Origin: Keratinibaculum paraultunense
GTDB lineage: Bacteria > Bacillota > Clostridia > Tissierellales > Tepidimicrobiaceae
NCBI RefSeq assembly: GCF_016767175.1
Contig: NZ_CP068564.1
Span: 434,001-498,000, forward strand
Reading direction: 5' to 3'
Length of the DNA: 64,000 nt
Shown here one piece after another: positions 37,200 through 47,271 of this stretch. Position numbers and translations under genes: made by a program. The first letter of the stretch is position 1; every line of letters starts with the position of its first letter. The notes below the pieces were generated by a model. That model did no database searches and had not been told where the DNA came from. It worked only from the letters and a program-made list of their open reading frames with translations.

Positions 37200-38870
37200 T
37201 TGAAGACAGATGTTCAAATTGCTCAGGAAGCAAAGATGTTACCTATCACTGAAGTAGCAAAAAAGCTAGAGTTAAAAGAAGACGATTTAATACAATATGG
37301 TAAATATAAAGCGAAGATTAAACTAGATGTGCTTAAAAAATTACAAGATAAAAAAGAAGGTAAATTAGTTTTAGTAACAGCAATAAATCCAACTCCTGCT
37401 GGGGAAGGTAAAACAACTATTAATATAGGTCTTTCTATGGGTCTAAATAAAATAGGTAAAACTGCCATAACAACCCTTAGAGAACCATCCCTTGGACCAA
37501 GTTTTGGTATAAAAGGTGGAGCTGCAGGCGGTGGATATTCACAGGTAGTGCCAATGGAGGATATAAATCTTCACTTTACTGGAGATTTTCATGCAATAAC
37601 TACTGCACACAATTTAATAGCTGCTTTATTAGATAATCACATGCATCAAGGTAATGAATTAAATATAGATCCTAGAAGAGTTGTGTGGAAAAGGGTACTA
37701 GATATGAATGATAGAGCATTGAGGAACATTGTAATTGGGCTTGGTGGAAGAACAAATGGTGTGCCAAGAGAAGATGGATTTGATATAACTGCCGCTTCAG
37801 AAATAATGGCAATTTTTTGTTTATCAAAGGATTTAGAGGACTTTAAAAAAAGAATTGGTGAGATTGTGGTAGCTTATAGATACGATGGTAGTCCTGTATA
37901 TGCTAAAGATTTAAATGCAGAAGGTGCGGTTGCGGTACTTATGAAGGATGCAATTCAACCAAATCTTGTGCAAACATTGGAAAATACTCCTGCATTAATT
38001 CATGGTGGACCTTTTGCTAATATTGCTCATGGTTGTAACTCTTTATTAGCAACAAAAATAGCTTTAAAACTAGCAGATTATACTGTAACAGAGGCAGGAT
38101 TTGGTGCAGATTTAGGAGCAGAAAAATTTTTTGATATTAAATGTAGATTTGGCAACTTGAAACCAGATGCAGCAGTAATAGTAGCTACAGTAAGAGCATT
38201 AAAGTATAATGGAGGAGTTAGTAAAGATAAATTAGGAGATGAAAATTTAGAAGCATTAAAAGAAGGATTTGCAAATTTAGAAAAACATATAGAAAATATA
38301 AATAAATTTGGAGTTCCTGCTGTGGTAGCTATTAATAAATTCCCAACAGATACTGAAAAAGAATTAAATTATGTTCTTGAAAGATGTAAAGAATTAGGCG
38401 TAGAAGCAGTATTATCAGAAGTTTGGGCAAAAGGTGGAGAAGGGGGTATTGAATTAGCTGAAGCTGTAGTAAAGGTATGTGAAACTAAAGAGTCTAATTT
38501 TGTTCCATTATATGATGTAGAAGATTCTATAAAAGATAAAATTGAAAAAATAGCTAAGGAAATTTATGGTGCAGATGCAGTAGATTACACTAAAGCTTGT
38601 GAAAAGCAAATAGCTAATATTGAAAAATTAGGATTTGATAAGATGCCAATATGTATGGCAAAAACTCAATATTCTTTAACAGATGATCCAACGATATTAG
38701 GTAGACCAAAAGGATTTAGAATTACTGTAAGAGATATAAAGGTATCTAAAGGAGCTGGGTTCTTAGTTGCATTAACTGGCAATATAATGACTATGCCAGG
38801 TCTTCCAAAAGTTCCTGCTGCGAATAATATAGATATATTAGAGAATGGAGAGATAGTAGGTTTATTTTAG
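37200..38870 (+). CDS. fhs: Formate-tetrahydrofolate ligase
   Basis: A 556-residue Fhs, making 10-formyl-THF from formate, THF and ATP; a key enzyme of the Wood-Ljungdahl methyl branch, of purinolytic and glycine fermenters, and the formyl donor for PurN/PurH. P-loop [10 protein letters not shown], then [33 protein letters not shown] split as usual, [10 protein letters not shown] and the C-terminal [21 protein letters not shown] start with AGAAGGAGGA. Monocistronic. Confidence 0.98.
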   Translation: MKTDVQIAQEAKMLPITEVAKKLELKEDDLIQYGKYKAKIKLDVLKKLQDKKEGKLVLVTAINPTPAGEGKTTINIGLSMGLNKIGKTAITTLREPSLGPSFGIKGGAAGGGYSQVVPMEDINLHFTGDFHAITTAHNLIAALLDNHMHQGNELNIDPRRVVWKRVLDMNDRALRNIVIGLGGRTNGVPREDGFDITAASEIMAIFCLSKDLEDFKKRIGEIVVAYRYDGSPVYAKDLNAEGAVAVLMKDAIQPNLVQTLENTPALIHGGPFANIAHGCNSLLATKIALKLADYTVTEAGFGADLGAEKFFDIKCRFGNLKPDAAVIVATVRALKYNGGVSKDKLGDENLEALKEGFANLEKHIENINKFGVPAVVAINKFPTDTEKELNYVLERCKELGVEAVLSEVWAKGGEGGIELAEAVVKVCETKESNFVPLYDVEDSIKDKIEKIAKEIYGADAVDYTKACEKQIANIEKLGFDKMPICMAKTQYSLTDDPTILGRPKGFRITVRDIKVSKGAGFLVALTGNIMTMPGLPKVPAANNIDILENGEIVGLF

Positions 38871-38878
38871 AACAAGAG

Positions 38879-38911
38879 AAGTCTGGTAGGTTAATTCCTC
38901 CAGACTTTTTA
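38879..38911 (+). terminator. Terminator of fhs
   Basis: Stem AAGTCTGG/CCAGACTT followed by a T-run. Confidence 0.85.
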
Positions 38912-38953
38912 TAAAATTTATGCTTGACGTTAAATTATGTAGGAGGGATTTTA

Positions 38954-39271
38954 GTGGCAGAATATGAATCTAAATTGAAAAGTGAACAAATAGATGATTT
39001 TTTTGAAGCCGTATTACAGTTAGAAACCATAGAGGAATGTTATCGCTTTTTTGAGGATATATGCACTATAAAGGAAATTCAATCTATAGCACAAAGGTTG
39101 GAAGTTGCTAAATTACTAACGTTAAATAAGACATATAATGAAATAGAAGAGGAAACAGGGGCTAGTACTGCTACCATAAGTAGAATCAATAGAGCATTAA
39201 ATTATGGAGCAGGTGGATATAAAATTATATTAGAAAAACTAGGATATATAGAAGAAAACAATGAGAAATAA
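38954..39271 (+). CDS. YerC/YecD-type TrpR-like regulator
   Basis: A ~105-residue protein of the TrpR/YerC family, with the helix-turn-helix KTYNEIEEETGASTATISR and a typical EECYRFFEDICTIKEIQSIAQRLE core. YerC proteins are common in Firmicutes and their regulon is not firmly known. GTG 38954 is chosen for AGGAGGG just upstream; no closer start exists. Alone, followed by a hairpin terminator. Confidence 0.85.
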   Translation: MAEYESKLKSEQIDDFFEAVLQLETIEECYRFFEDICTIKEIQSIAQRLEVAKLLTLNKTYNEIEEETGASTATISRINRALNYGAGGYKIILEKLGYIEENNEK

Positions 39272-39357
39272 CTGAAGAGTATAGGTATATACAATTATTT
39301 AATTTGTATAGGAGATTATGTAAGGATTATAAAAGAATTTTATATATGTTATTAAAT

Positions 39358-39391
39358 AAAATACTAGGTGAAGTTTCATCTAGTATTTTAT
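39358..39391 (+). terminator. Terminator after yerC-like gene
   Basis: Stem AATACTAG/CTAGTATT extended by TGA/TCA, followed by a T-rich run. Confidence 0.75.
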
Positions 39392-39544
39392 TATATGTGA
39401 TTGAATAAATTTTTAAATTAAAAGGGAAAACTAAATTTATTATAATTTAATTGTTTAAATTTTAAAATTAATAAATATTGTTTTTTTGTAAAATATATGC
39501 TAGAATAAATCAAAATTATTAATAGGGAAGGTGGGATTTTAGGA

Positions 39545-40345
39545 TTGAAAGAAAAATTAACATTATATGGGTTTAACAATTTAACAAAAACTCTTAGCTT
39601 TAATATATATGACATTTGCTATGCTAAAAGTGAGAAAGAACAAAAAGGCTATATAGAATATATTGATGAGCAATACAATTCTGAAAGATTAACGAATATT
39701 TTGTGTAATGTAACAGAGATGATTGGTGCCCATATACTTAATATTGCTAAGCAAGACTATGAGCCACAAGGAGCTTCTGTTACTATTCTTATTACTGAAG
39801 AAGCTTTACCTGTTCATTTAATAGATAAATCCTGCAATATTGGAGATATTTTAGCTAAAAGAGATTCTGTTGTAGGGCATTTGGATAAAAGTCATGTGAC
39901 GGTGCACACCTACCCTGAATACCATCCAGATAATGCTATATCAACCTTTAGAGTTGATATAGATGTATCAACCTGTGGTACCATATCTCCCCTTAATGCG
40001 TTAAATTATCTAATAGGGAGTTTTGATTCAGATATTATTACAATTGACTATAGAGTTCGAGGTTTTACTAGGGATGTAAAGGGTAAAAAATATTTTATAG
40101 ATCATGATATTAGTTCAATTCAAGATTATATAGACAAGGATACACTTGAAAAATATGATGCTATAGATGTAAATGTTTATCAATCAAATATATTTCATAC
40201 AAAAATGTTAATTAAAGAAATAGAGCTTCAAGATTATTTGTTTAATAAGGATGTGCACGAATTTTCACCAAAGCAGAGGCTTGAGATTATAAATAGTCTT
40301 AGAAGAGAGATGATTGAAATATTTAGTGGTATGAATATTTATTAG
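39545..40345 (+). CDS. speD: S-adenosylmethionine decarboxylase proenzyme (long bacterial type)
   Basis: A 266-residue SpeD of the E. coli-like class. It cleaves itself at a serine to form a pyruvoyl group; the cleavage site lies in [12 protein letters not shown]. The [20 protein letters not shown] block, with the catalytic cysteine, follows. It supplies the aminopropyl donor for spermidine. TTG start preceded by GGAAGGTGGG. First of four polyamine genes. Confidence 0.93.
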   Translation: MKEKLTLYGFNNLTKTLSFNIYDICYAKSEKEQKGYIEYIDEQYNSERLTNILCNVTEMIGAHILNIAKQDYEPQGASVTILITEEALPVHLIDKSCNIGDILAKRDSVVGHLDKSHVTVHTYPEYHPDNAISTFRVDIDVSTCGTISPLNALNYLIGSFDSDIITIDYRVRGFTRDVKGKKYFIDHDISSIQDYIDKDTLEKYDAIDVNVYQSNIFHTKMLIKEIELQDYLFNKDVHEFSPKQRLEIINSLRREMIEIFSGMNIY

Positions 40346-40361
40346 TTATGAGGTGTTAATA

Positions 40362-41816
40362 ATGAATAATATTTCACAACAAAGAGCACCTATATTTGAA
40401 GCCCTCAAAAAATATAAAGAAGATAGAATAGTTAGATTTGATGTACCAGGGCATAAAGGGGGAAGGGGCAATAAAGAATTAACGAATTTTTTAGGACAGG
40501 ATTGTCTTTCGGCTGATGTAAACTCTATGAAGCCTCTAGACAATTTAAGTCATCCTACATCAGTTATTAGGGAGGCAGAAAAAATTGCTTCAGAAGCTTT
40601 TGGTGCAAAGAATACTTTTTTCATAGTCAATGGGACTACAGCTGCAGTGCAAGCTATGATAATGTCTACTTGTAAAGCAGGAGATAAAATTATAATGCCT
40701 AGAAATGTACACAGAAGTGCAATTAATGCACTAGTAATATGTGGAGCAATCCCAGTTTATGTAGATCCTGGAGTTGATAAAGAATTAGGTATTTCTTTAG
40801 GAATGCGTTTTTCTGATGTAGAAGAAGCAATTTTAAAAAACAAAGATGCTAAAGCAGTATTGGTTAATAATCCAACCTATTATGGAATATGTTCCAATTT
40901 AAAAAGAATTGTAGAAGTGGCTCATGAAAACAATATGTTGGTATTAGTAGATGAAGCCCATGGAACTCATTTTTATTTTGGGGAAAATATGCCTATATCT
41001 GCAATGAAAGCAGGTGCAGATATGGCTGCAGTTAGTATACACAAAACTGGAGGGTCTTTAACTCAAAGTTCATTTTTATTATGCGGAGAAAATGTAAATT
41101 CTAATTATGTTAGGCAAATAATAAATTTAACGCAAACTACTAGTGCCTCTTATTTATTATTGGTATCCCTTGATTTAGCAAGAAAGAATTTAAGTATTAA
41201 TGGAAAAGAAATATTTAAGAAAACTGTAAATTTAGCTGAATATGCTAGGGAAGAGATAAATAATCTAGGGGGATATAATGCTTTTTCAAAAGAACTTATA
41301 GACGGGGATAGGGTATTTGACTTTGATGAAACTAAACTATCTATAAATACATTGAATATAGGTTTAGCTGGTATAGAAGTATATGATATATTAAGGGATG
41401 AATATGGTATTCAAATAGAATTTGGTGATATAGGTAATATACTTGCCATTATATCTGCTGGAGATAGAATATTAGAGATAGAAAGATTAATATCTGCCTT
41501 GTCTGAAATAAAAAGACTTTATTCAAAAGATAAAGCTGGAATGCTTGAATCTGAATATATAAATCCAGAAGTTGTTTTACCTCCTCAAAAGGCATTTTAT
41601 AGCAATAAAAAACCTATGCCTTTAGATAGCAACAGTATAGGAGAAATTTCTACAGAATTTATTATGGCTTATCCTCCAGGTATCCCAATTTTAGCTCCAG
41701 GAGAGAGGATTACACAAGATGTGTTGGATTATATATATTATGCAAAAGAAAAAGGTTCCTTATTAACAGGAACTCAAGATATGAATATAGAAAATATTTA
41801 TGTGGTGGAGGGATAA
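40362..41816 (+). CDS. speA: PLP-dependent arginine decarboxylase (Orn/Lys/Arg decarboxylase family)
   Basis: A 484-residue decarboxylase of fold type I. It contains FDVPGHKGGRG, the FFIVNGTTAAVQA block, VDEAHGTHFYF and the PLP lysine SIHKTGGSLTQSS, with the C-terminal YPPGIPILAPGE. The family cannot be distinguished between arginine, lysine and ornithine by motif alone. Agmatinase and spermidine synthase in the same operon make arginine the best choice. ATG 40362 with GAGGTG; a TTG nine bases upstream is disregarded. Confidence 0.92.
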   Translation: MNNISQQRAPIFEALKKYKEDRIVRFDVPGHKGGRGNKELTNFLGQDCLSADVNSMKPLDNLSHPTSVIREAEKIASEAFGAKNTFFIVNGTTAAVQAMIMSTCKAGDKIIMPRNVHRSAINALVICGAIPVYVDPGVDKELGISLGMRFSDVEEAILKNKDAKAVLVNNPTYYGICSNLKRIVEVAHENNMLVLVDEAHGTHFYFGENMPISAMKAGADMAAVSIHKTGGSLTQSSFLLCGENVNSNYVRQIINLTQTTSASYLLLVSLDLARKNLSINGKEIFKKTVNLAEYAREEINNLGGYNAFSKELIDGDRVFDFDETKLSINTLNIGLAGIEVYDILRDEYGIQIEFGDIGNILAIISAGDRILEIERLISALSEIKRLYSKDKAGMLESEYINPEVVLPPQKAFYSNKKPMPLDSNSIGEISTEFIMAYPPGIPILAPGERITQDVLDYIYYAKEKGSLLTGTQDMNIENIYVVEG

Positions 41817-41817
41817 A

Positions 41818-42672
41818 ATGGAACTTTGGTATACTGAAGAGCACACAGAGGATGTTCGGTTTTCAATAAAGGTAGATAAAGTATTATATAGTGGTGAAAG
41901 TGAATTTCAAAGGATAGATGTTTTTTATTCAAAGGAATTTGGAAAAATTTTAACATTAGATGGGCTTATGATGTTAACAGAAAAAGATGAATTTATTTAC
42001 CATGATATGATAGTTCATGTACCTATGGCTACAAATCCAAATATAGAAAGGGTATTAGTTATAGGGGGCGGAGATGGAGGTACTGTTCGTGAACTAACTC
42101 GATATCAAACCATTAAAAAAATAGATATGGTTGAAATAGACGAAGAAGTGGTGAAAATTTGTAAAACTTATATTCCACAAACTGCAGGTAAATTAGATGA
42201 TTTAAGGGTACAAATATTCTTTGAAGATGGATTGAAGTTTGTACGTAAGCAAAAAGATGAATATGATTTAATAATAGTAGACTCTACAGATCCTTTTGGT
42301 CCAGGTGAAGGTTTGTTTACTAAGGAATTTTATGGGAATTGTTACAAAGCATTAAAGGAAAATGGTATTCTAGTGAATCAACATGAAAGCCCTTATTATT
42401 CTAATTATGCAAATTCAATGATAAGAGCCCATAGAAGAATAAAGGAGTTTTTCCCTATATGTAAAGTATATCAAGCTCATATTCCTACTTATCCATCAGG
42501 TCATTGGCTATTTGGATTTGCATCTAAAACTTTTGATCCTATTGAGGATTTAGAAGAAAATAAGTGGAATAGTTTAGGTTTGAAAACAAAATACTATAAT
42601 ACGGAACTTCATAAAGGTAGTTTTGCTATTCCTAATTATGTTAAGGAGCTGTTGGACAGTGAATATGAATAG
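41818..42672 (+). CDS. speE: Spermidine synthase
   Basis: A 284-residue aminopropyltransferase. ELWYTEEHTEDVRFS at the start, then VIGGGDGGTVREL (donor site), the catalytic Asp in VDSTDPFGPGEG, and AHIPTYPSGHW. Complete. GGAGGGATAAA precedes ATG 41818. Overlaps speB by 8 bases. Confidence 0.97.
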   Translation: MELWYTEEHTEDVRFSIKVDKVLYSGESEFQRIDVFYSKEFGKILTLDGLMMLTEKDEFIYHDMIVHVPMATNPNIERVLVIGGGDGGTVRELTRYQTIKKIDMVEIDEEVVKICKTYIPQTAGKLDDLRVQIFFEDGLKFVRKQKDEYDLIIVDSTDPFGPGEGLFTKEFYGNCYKALKENGILVNQHESPYYSNYANSMIRAHRRIKEFFPICKVYQAHIPTYPSGHWLFGFASKTFDPIEDLEENKWNSLGLKTKYYNTELHKGSFAIPNYVKELLDSEYE

Positions 42673-43522
42673 AAATATTCAAACATTTATTGGTTGTGAT
42701 GATGAATATGAAGAAAGTGAAATAGTTATATTTGGTGCACCTTTTGATGGTACCACATCCTACAGACCAGGAACTAGATTTGCTAGTTCCCATATGAGAA
42801 ATGAAAGTTATGGAATAGAAACCTATAGTCCCTACTTAGATTTGGATTTAACGGATTTTAAAATATTTGATGGAGGAGATTTAGAACTACCTTTTGGAAA
42901 TACTGAAAGAGTAATTGGAATAATTGAAGATTATGTAGCAAAGCTAATAGAAGATAATAAAATTCCATTTATGATAGGAGGAGAACATCTAGTAACATTA
43001 GGAGCAGTAAGGTCTATATCTAAATATTATCCCAAACTTCATATAATCCATTTTGATGCCCATATGGATTTAAGAGATGAATATATAGGAGAAAAGTTAT
43101 CTCATGGAACAGTTATGAGAAGATGCTGGGAAATTGTTGGTGATAATAAAATATTTCAGTTTGGAATAAGAAGTGGAGATAGAACTGAGTTTTATTGGAG
43201 TAAAGGGCATCTTTATACGAATAAATTTAATTTTGAAGGGATTGAAAAATTAGAAGAAGAACTAAAAGATAAACCAATATATCTAACCATAGATTTAGAT
43301 GTATTAGATCCTTCTGAATTTCCAGCTACAGGAACACCAGAAGCAGGTGGGGTTTCATTTAAGGAATTATTATTTGCAATTAATAAGCTTTCTAAATTAA
43401 ATATAGTGGGACTGGATATTGTAGAATTATCACCACCTTATGATTTAAGTGGGATCTCTACAGCTTTAGCTTGTAAATTAGTGCGAGAGTTGTTACTGAT
43501 ATTAAATTTAAATAAAATATAG
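42665..43522 (+). CDS. speB: Agmatinase
   Basis: A 285-residue ureohydrolase converting agmatine to putrescine and urea. The binuclear Mn ligands are visible: GGEHLVT, FDAHMDLRDE and TIDLDVLDPSEFPATGTPE. The start at ATG 42665 lies within the last codons of speE (ribosome site GGAGCTG). With speA, speE and speD it completes arginine to spermidine synthesis via agmatine. Confidence 0.95.
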   Translation: MNRNIQTFIGCDDEYEESEIVIFGAPFDGTTSYRPGTRFASSHMRNESYGIETYSPYLDLDLTDFKIFDGGDLELPFGNTERVIGIIEDYVAKLIEDNKIPFMIGGEHLVTLGAVRSISKYYPKLHIIHFDAHMDLRDEYIGEKLSHGTVMRRCWEIVGDNKIFQFGIRSGDRTEFYWSKGHLYTNKFNFEGIEKLEEELKDKPIYLTIDLDVLDPSEFPATGTPEAGGVSFKELLFAINKLSKLNIVGLDIVELSPPYDLSGISTALACKLVRELLLILNLNKI

Positions 43523-43538
43523 AATTGTAACTATAGTG

Positions 43539-43572
43539 GATGGCAAATTGAAATTTATGCCATCATTTTTTG
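43539..43572 (+). terminator. Terminator of the polyamine operon
   Basis: Stem GATGGCA/TGCCATC, 12-base loop, T-run. Confidence 0.85.
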
Positions 43573-43735
43573 TTATATTAAATAATATTTTTGAAAGCAT
43601 ACACTGTATTTTTAGATTTGGTTTTGGAATTTAGTAATTTTTGTGTTTTTTAAGAGGGTTTTTGGAAATTTTATAGAATCTACTATATACTATATAATAT
43701 AGTATTAAGAAAATATTATGACAAGGGCGGATATT

Positions 43736-43888
43736 ATGTTAGATAATAATACAATATGTAAAATAAAGGAAATGCCTTACAATTACCATAAATTATTTTT
43801 GATAATTGGTCAAAGCAATAGTGGTAAAACTAACTATTTAAAAGAGTTATCCAATAAATTTGGTAGTAATATTATTAATTTAAATTAG
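43736..43888 (+). pseudogene. brxF: BrxF, N-terminal fragment with the P-loop
   Basis: Fifty codons from ATG 43736 with AAGGGCGG upstream. The text KLFLIIGQSNSGKTNYLKEL (Walker A GQSNSGKT) and then GSNIINLN match the start of BrxF, the small P-loop protein of type 3 BREX. It stops at 43888. The continuation LHLGEILSKELLKI lies 3.05 kb downstream (from 46939), so the gene has been split by an insert carrying mcrB and an IS. Confidence 0.75.
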
Positions 43889-43971
43889 TTATTGTGTAAT
43901 ATAGTAAAGACTACGGCTACAAAAATATAATTTTTGTTATTGGTAGTGGAATAAATAATGGAGATGATATT

Positions 43972-44847
43972 GTGTCCTTGAAGGAAATATTTATAGATAT
44001 TATGGACAATTACATTCAAGAAAAGATGAATTTTTCCTGTGGTAAAGAAAGTAGAATTTACAATTTAATTAACTATACAGTTGTAGATTATTTAAATGGA
44101 ATATTTAAAAGAGAAGATATTAAGATAGAAGGGTCCTGTGGACGTGGATATTGGACTTACCATCCTTGGATTGCACTTTTTAATAAAAATATTACCACTA
44201 GTGCTCAGGAAGGGGTTTACATAGTTTATTTATTTTCTAAGGATATGGAAAGAGTATATTTAACTCTTAACCAGGGAAGTACCAGTATAGAAAATAAATA
44301 CAAAGGTAAGCGAAATAAAGCTCAAAGAGTAAAAGAAGAATTAATGTATATAAGGAATCAAATAAGGAGCCAAATAGACTCTAGAGGGTTTTTAACAAAT
44401 AATAATTTGATTATAGGTAACGAAAATTATGAAGTTGGCAGTATTTTTTATAAAATGTATTCTAAAGAAGAATTAAAAAATGATTTAATTAGTGAGGAAG
44501 AGTTAATAGAAGATTTAAAGAATATGTTAATTATTTATGATGAGTATTATAATAAATTTGTAACCACTAAATATAATACAGAAGAAGGAAAACAAATGGA
44601 AAAGTTTAGAGAAAAACTTACAGTTAAAGAACAGTTATCAAATACTTATAAATATATATTATCTAAAGGATATTTCTATACATATGAGGATTTATGTAAC
44701 TTTTATTTATCATTGAAGACAAAGCCTTTTGTTATTCTAGCAGGTATCAGCGGTACTGGTAAGTCAAAACTAATACGTTTATTTGCAGAAGCTTTAAATT
44801 GTTCTGATAGATTTTATACTATTCCTGTTAAGCCAGAGTTAGTGTAA
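43972..44847 (+). pseudogene. mcrB: Truncated McrB-type restriction protein (5-methylcytosine-dependent)
   Basis: The 291 codons contain an MrcB N-terminal recognition-type domain (IEGSCGRGYWTYHPWIALF, ITTSAQEGVYIVYLF, LNQGS) and the beginning of the McrB GTPase/AAA+ domain with Walker A (AGISGTGKSKL) and IPVKPE. The ISLre2 element is inserted directly after this, supplying the stop. Walker B, the GTP-specificity motif and mcrC are missing, and no continuation is found on the far side of the IS. The remaining protein cannot restrict. GTG start with GGAGATG. Confidence 0.82.
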
Positions 44848-46527
44848 AATAATTGTAGGAAAAAACACAAAAAAGAATAGCCCCATATGTTATGATAGAA
44901 GTGTCAAAAACAAAAATCATAATAAAGGAGGCTATTCTTATAAATACAATTATACACGAAATTATAGAAAAAATCACTAGAGATTTCAATAATAATATAG
45001 AGGATTTGATGTTAAATAGCAGGGATATATCAAGATTCATAATAAATACTAAAAAATCATTGGATGAAATAGGAACAATGATAGTAAAAGAAGCCTTAGA
45101 GATGCTAGATGAAATAATAAGAGAATCTAGTAGTAGGAAAAAGGAATATTACATACAAAGAAGAAATGATGAAAAAACTTTAATTACAATATTTGGAGAA
45201 GTAAATTATCTAAGGACATATTACAAAAGTAAAAAAGATGGCAGCTATAGATATCTTTCAGATGAACTAGTAGGAATATATCCATATGAAAGAATGGATC
45301 TTTCATACGAATCGGAATTAATAAAAGAAGCTATAGAAACATCCTATGAGAAATCAGGTAAAAGAGCCTCAAGTAATGTACAAGTAACAAAACAAACAGT
45401 AATGAACACCATAAGAAAGCTAGGAGAAGTAGAAAATGACGAAGCGAAATTGCCAACTAAAAAGAAACAAGTAAAAACAATCTATATAGAAGCAGACGAA
45501 GACCATGTAGCATTGCAAAATGGGAAAAATAAAAAAATAAAATTAATCTATGTCCATGAAGGCAAGAAATACAAATCAAAAGGAAGATATGAATTAATAA
45601 ATAAAAGATACTTTACAGGCGCATTAAAAAATAGTGAAGAATTATGGCTAGAAGTTGCTAATTATCTAGAAGAAGCATATGAAATGGATAAGGTAGAAAA
45701 GATATATATCTCAGGAGATGGAGCAAGCTGGATAAAAGAAGGGCTAAACTGGATTAAAGGAAGTAAACACGTACTAGATTACTTTCATTTATCCAAGTAT
45801 GTAAGAAAAGCAACAGCACATATGCCTCATACAATAGAAGTATTATAGAGCTATATAAATAACCGTAATAAAGACCATGTAAAAGAATTACTAAACTTCA
45901 TAATAGAAGAAACAGAATCACAGACCAAGAAAGAAGCAGTGAAGGACAGTAAAAGATATATATTAAACCATTGGGACTCAATAATGAGGGGTTATGAGGA
46001 AGAATACATAGGTTGTAGTGCAGAAGGTCATATAAGCCATATATTATCCTCTAGATTAAGCTCAAGGCCATTAGGTTGGAGTTTGGTAGGAGCAGATCAA
46101 ATGGCTCGCTTAAGAGTATATAAAGCAAATGGTAGTGATATATACGAATTACTAAGTAAGAAAAAATGAGAAAGGCAAAAGGAAAATAGAATAATAGAGT
46201 TAGAAAAAAAGGTAGTAAAGAAGAAACTAAGAACAGCATCAGCAGAAACCATAGACAATATACCCTATATAAATGATGGAAGAAGAACTTGGCAACGACA
46301 GATACTAAAAGCCATTAGAGGTGCTTAAAAAGAATCAATAGTAGGTAACAAACAAATTTAAATATAGAAAGAGCTATAATGAATAATAAAATAAAATGTT
46401 ATAGCTTAATTTAGTGACCCCAAAAACAAATAGCTTATAAAAAATTGGTGAAACAAGCAACTATGCACTTTTCATAAAATATGGGGAGATTTAAAAAAAA
46501 TTTTTCCTACAGTAACTTGACACTATC
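44838..46527 (+). mobile_element. ISLre2-family insertion sequence, copy 1 (decayed)
   Basis: A 1690-bp element. The terminal inverted repeats are imperfect: both ends, read inward, share TAGTGT and TGTAGGAAAAA. It carries one UPF0236-type transposase, broken by two stops. Compared with copy 2 at 60973-62424, the boundaries are exact because sequence identity ends there. No target-site duplication is seen (flanks CCAGA and AAGAA). Confidence 0.9.
44892..46328 (+). pseudogene. ISLre2 transposase with two nonsense codons
   Basis: UPF0236/ISLre2 transposase of 478 codons. Domain text IYIEADEDHVALQNG, ISGDGASWIKEGLNW and VLDYFHLSKYVRKA (the DDE-type catalytic region) is intact, but TAG at 45846-45848 (TGG in copy 2) and TGA at 46167-46169 (GGA in copy 2) interrupt it. 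The N-terminal 79 codons missing from copy 2 are present here. Confidence 0.88.
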
Positions 46528-46818
46528 AAGAATTATAGTCTCATTGACATATATAGATTATTTATGTAGATTATATTACACAACTTGTTGTAATTTTATG
46601 TTTACAGTCCTATAGGACAATTATAATCATTAACATGAAGGAAGTATCTAAAATTTGTAGAATATTAACATCAGCGATAATTTCATAAGCAAAGCTACTA
46701 TTCCTATATATTTAATAGTAAAATATAGAGACCAGTTAAAAATATCTATATTTTGGTCCCTTATTTTACAATATAAATACACAAAATTAAGATAATTTAT
46801 AAAATTAAAGGTGATCTT
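46528..46818. other. Non-coding stretch between the IS and brxF
   Basis: No gene visible; the missing mcrB part is not here. It ends with a normal ribosome site (AAAGGTGATC) for the next reading frame. Probably scarred by deletion. Confidence 0.4.
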
Positions 46819-47259
46819 ATGGGTTTTATATGTGATTTGTCTGAAGGAAAAAGGCTGATGGAGAGAAATGGTGACCATATAGTTATCAGTTGTCTGCCTT
46901 TAGATACTGTAAAAAGTACATTTAATGAATTTAGCATATTACACCTAGGTGAAATACTTTCTAAAGAGTTATTAAAAATAGATAAAAGCCATAGAAATCT
47001 TGCAGTAGAAACCACCTTAAGGCAAATTTTAGCTAGTAATGATAAAAGGGAACTAATTATTACTGATATTGATATATTATTTAATCCAGCCTATAGATTA
47101 GATGTCATAAAGCTATTTATCCAATTAGCTAGAAACAGGAAAATAATAGTACAATGGCCAGGAGAAATAGATTTTCAATATCTTATTTATTCAACTCCAG
47201 AATATGAAGATTATAGAAGATATTCAATAAAGGACTATGATATAATATGTTTAAGGTGA
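46819..47259 (+). CDS. brxF: BrxF, C-terminal part with a foreign N-terminus
   Basis: A 146-residue reading frame. From about residue 41 it matches the second half of BrxF: LGEILSKELL, LIITDIDILFNPAYRLDVIKLF (Walker B-like region), ARNRKIIVQWPG and the end PEYEDYRRYS. The first 40 residues (MGFICDLSEGKRLMERNGDH...) have no BrxF counterpart and no P-loop; that half lies at 43736-43888. A ribosome site and ATG show it can be translated. Whether it still works without Walker A is doubtful. It is 12 bases upstream of brxC. Confidence 0.75.
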   Translation: MGFICDLSEGKRLMERNGDHIVISCLPLDTVKSTFNEFSILHLGEILSKELLKIDKSHRNLAVETTLRQILASNDKRELIITDIDILFNPAYRLDVIKLFIQLARNRKIIVQWPGEIDFQYLIYSTPEYEDYRRYSIKDYDIICLR

Positions 47260-47271
47260 AGGAGGGGAAAT

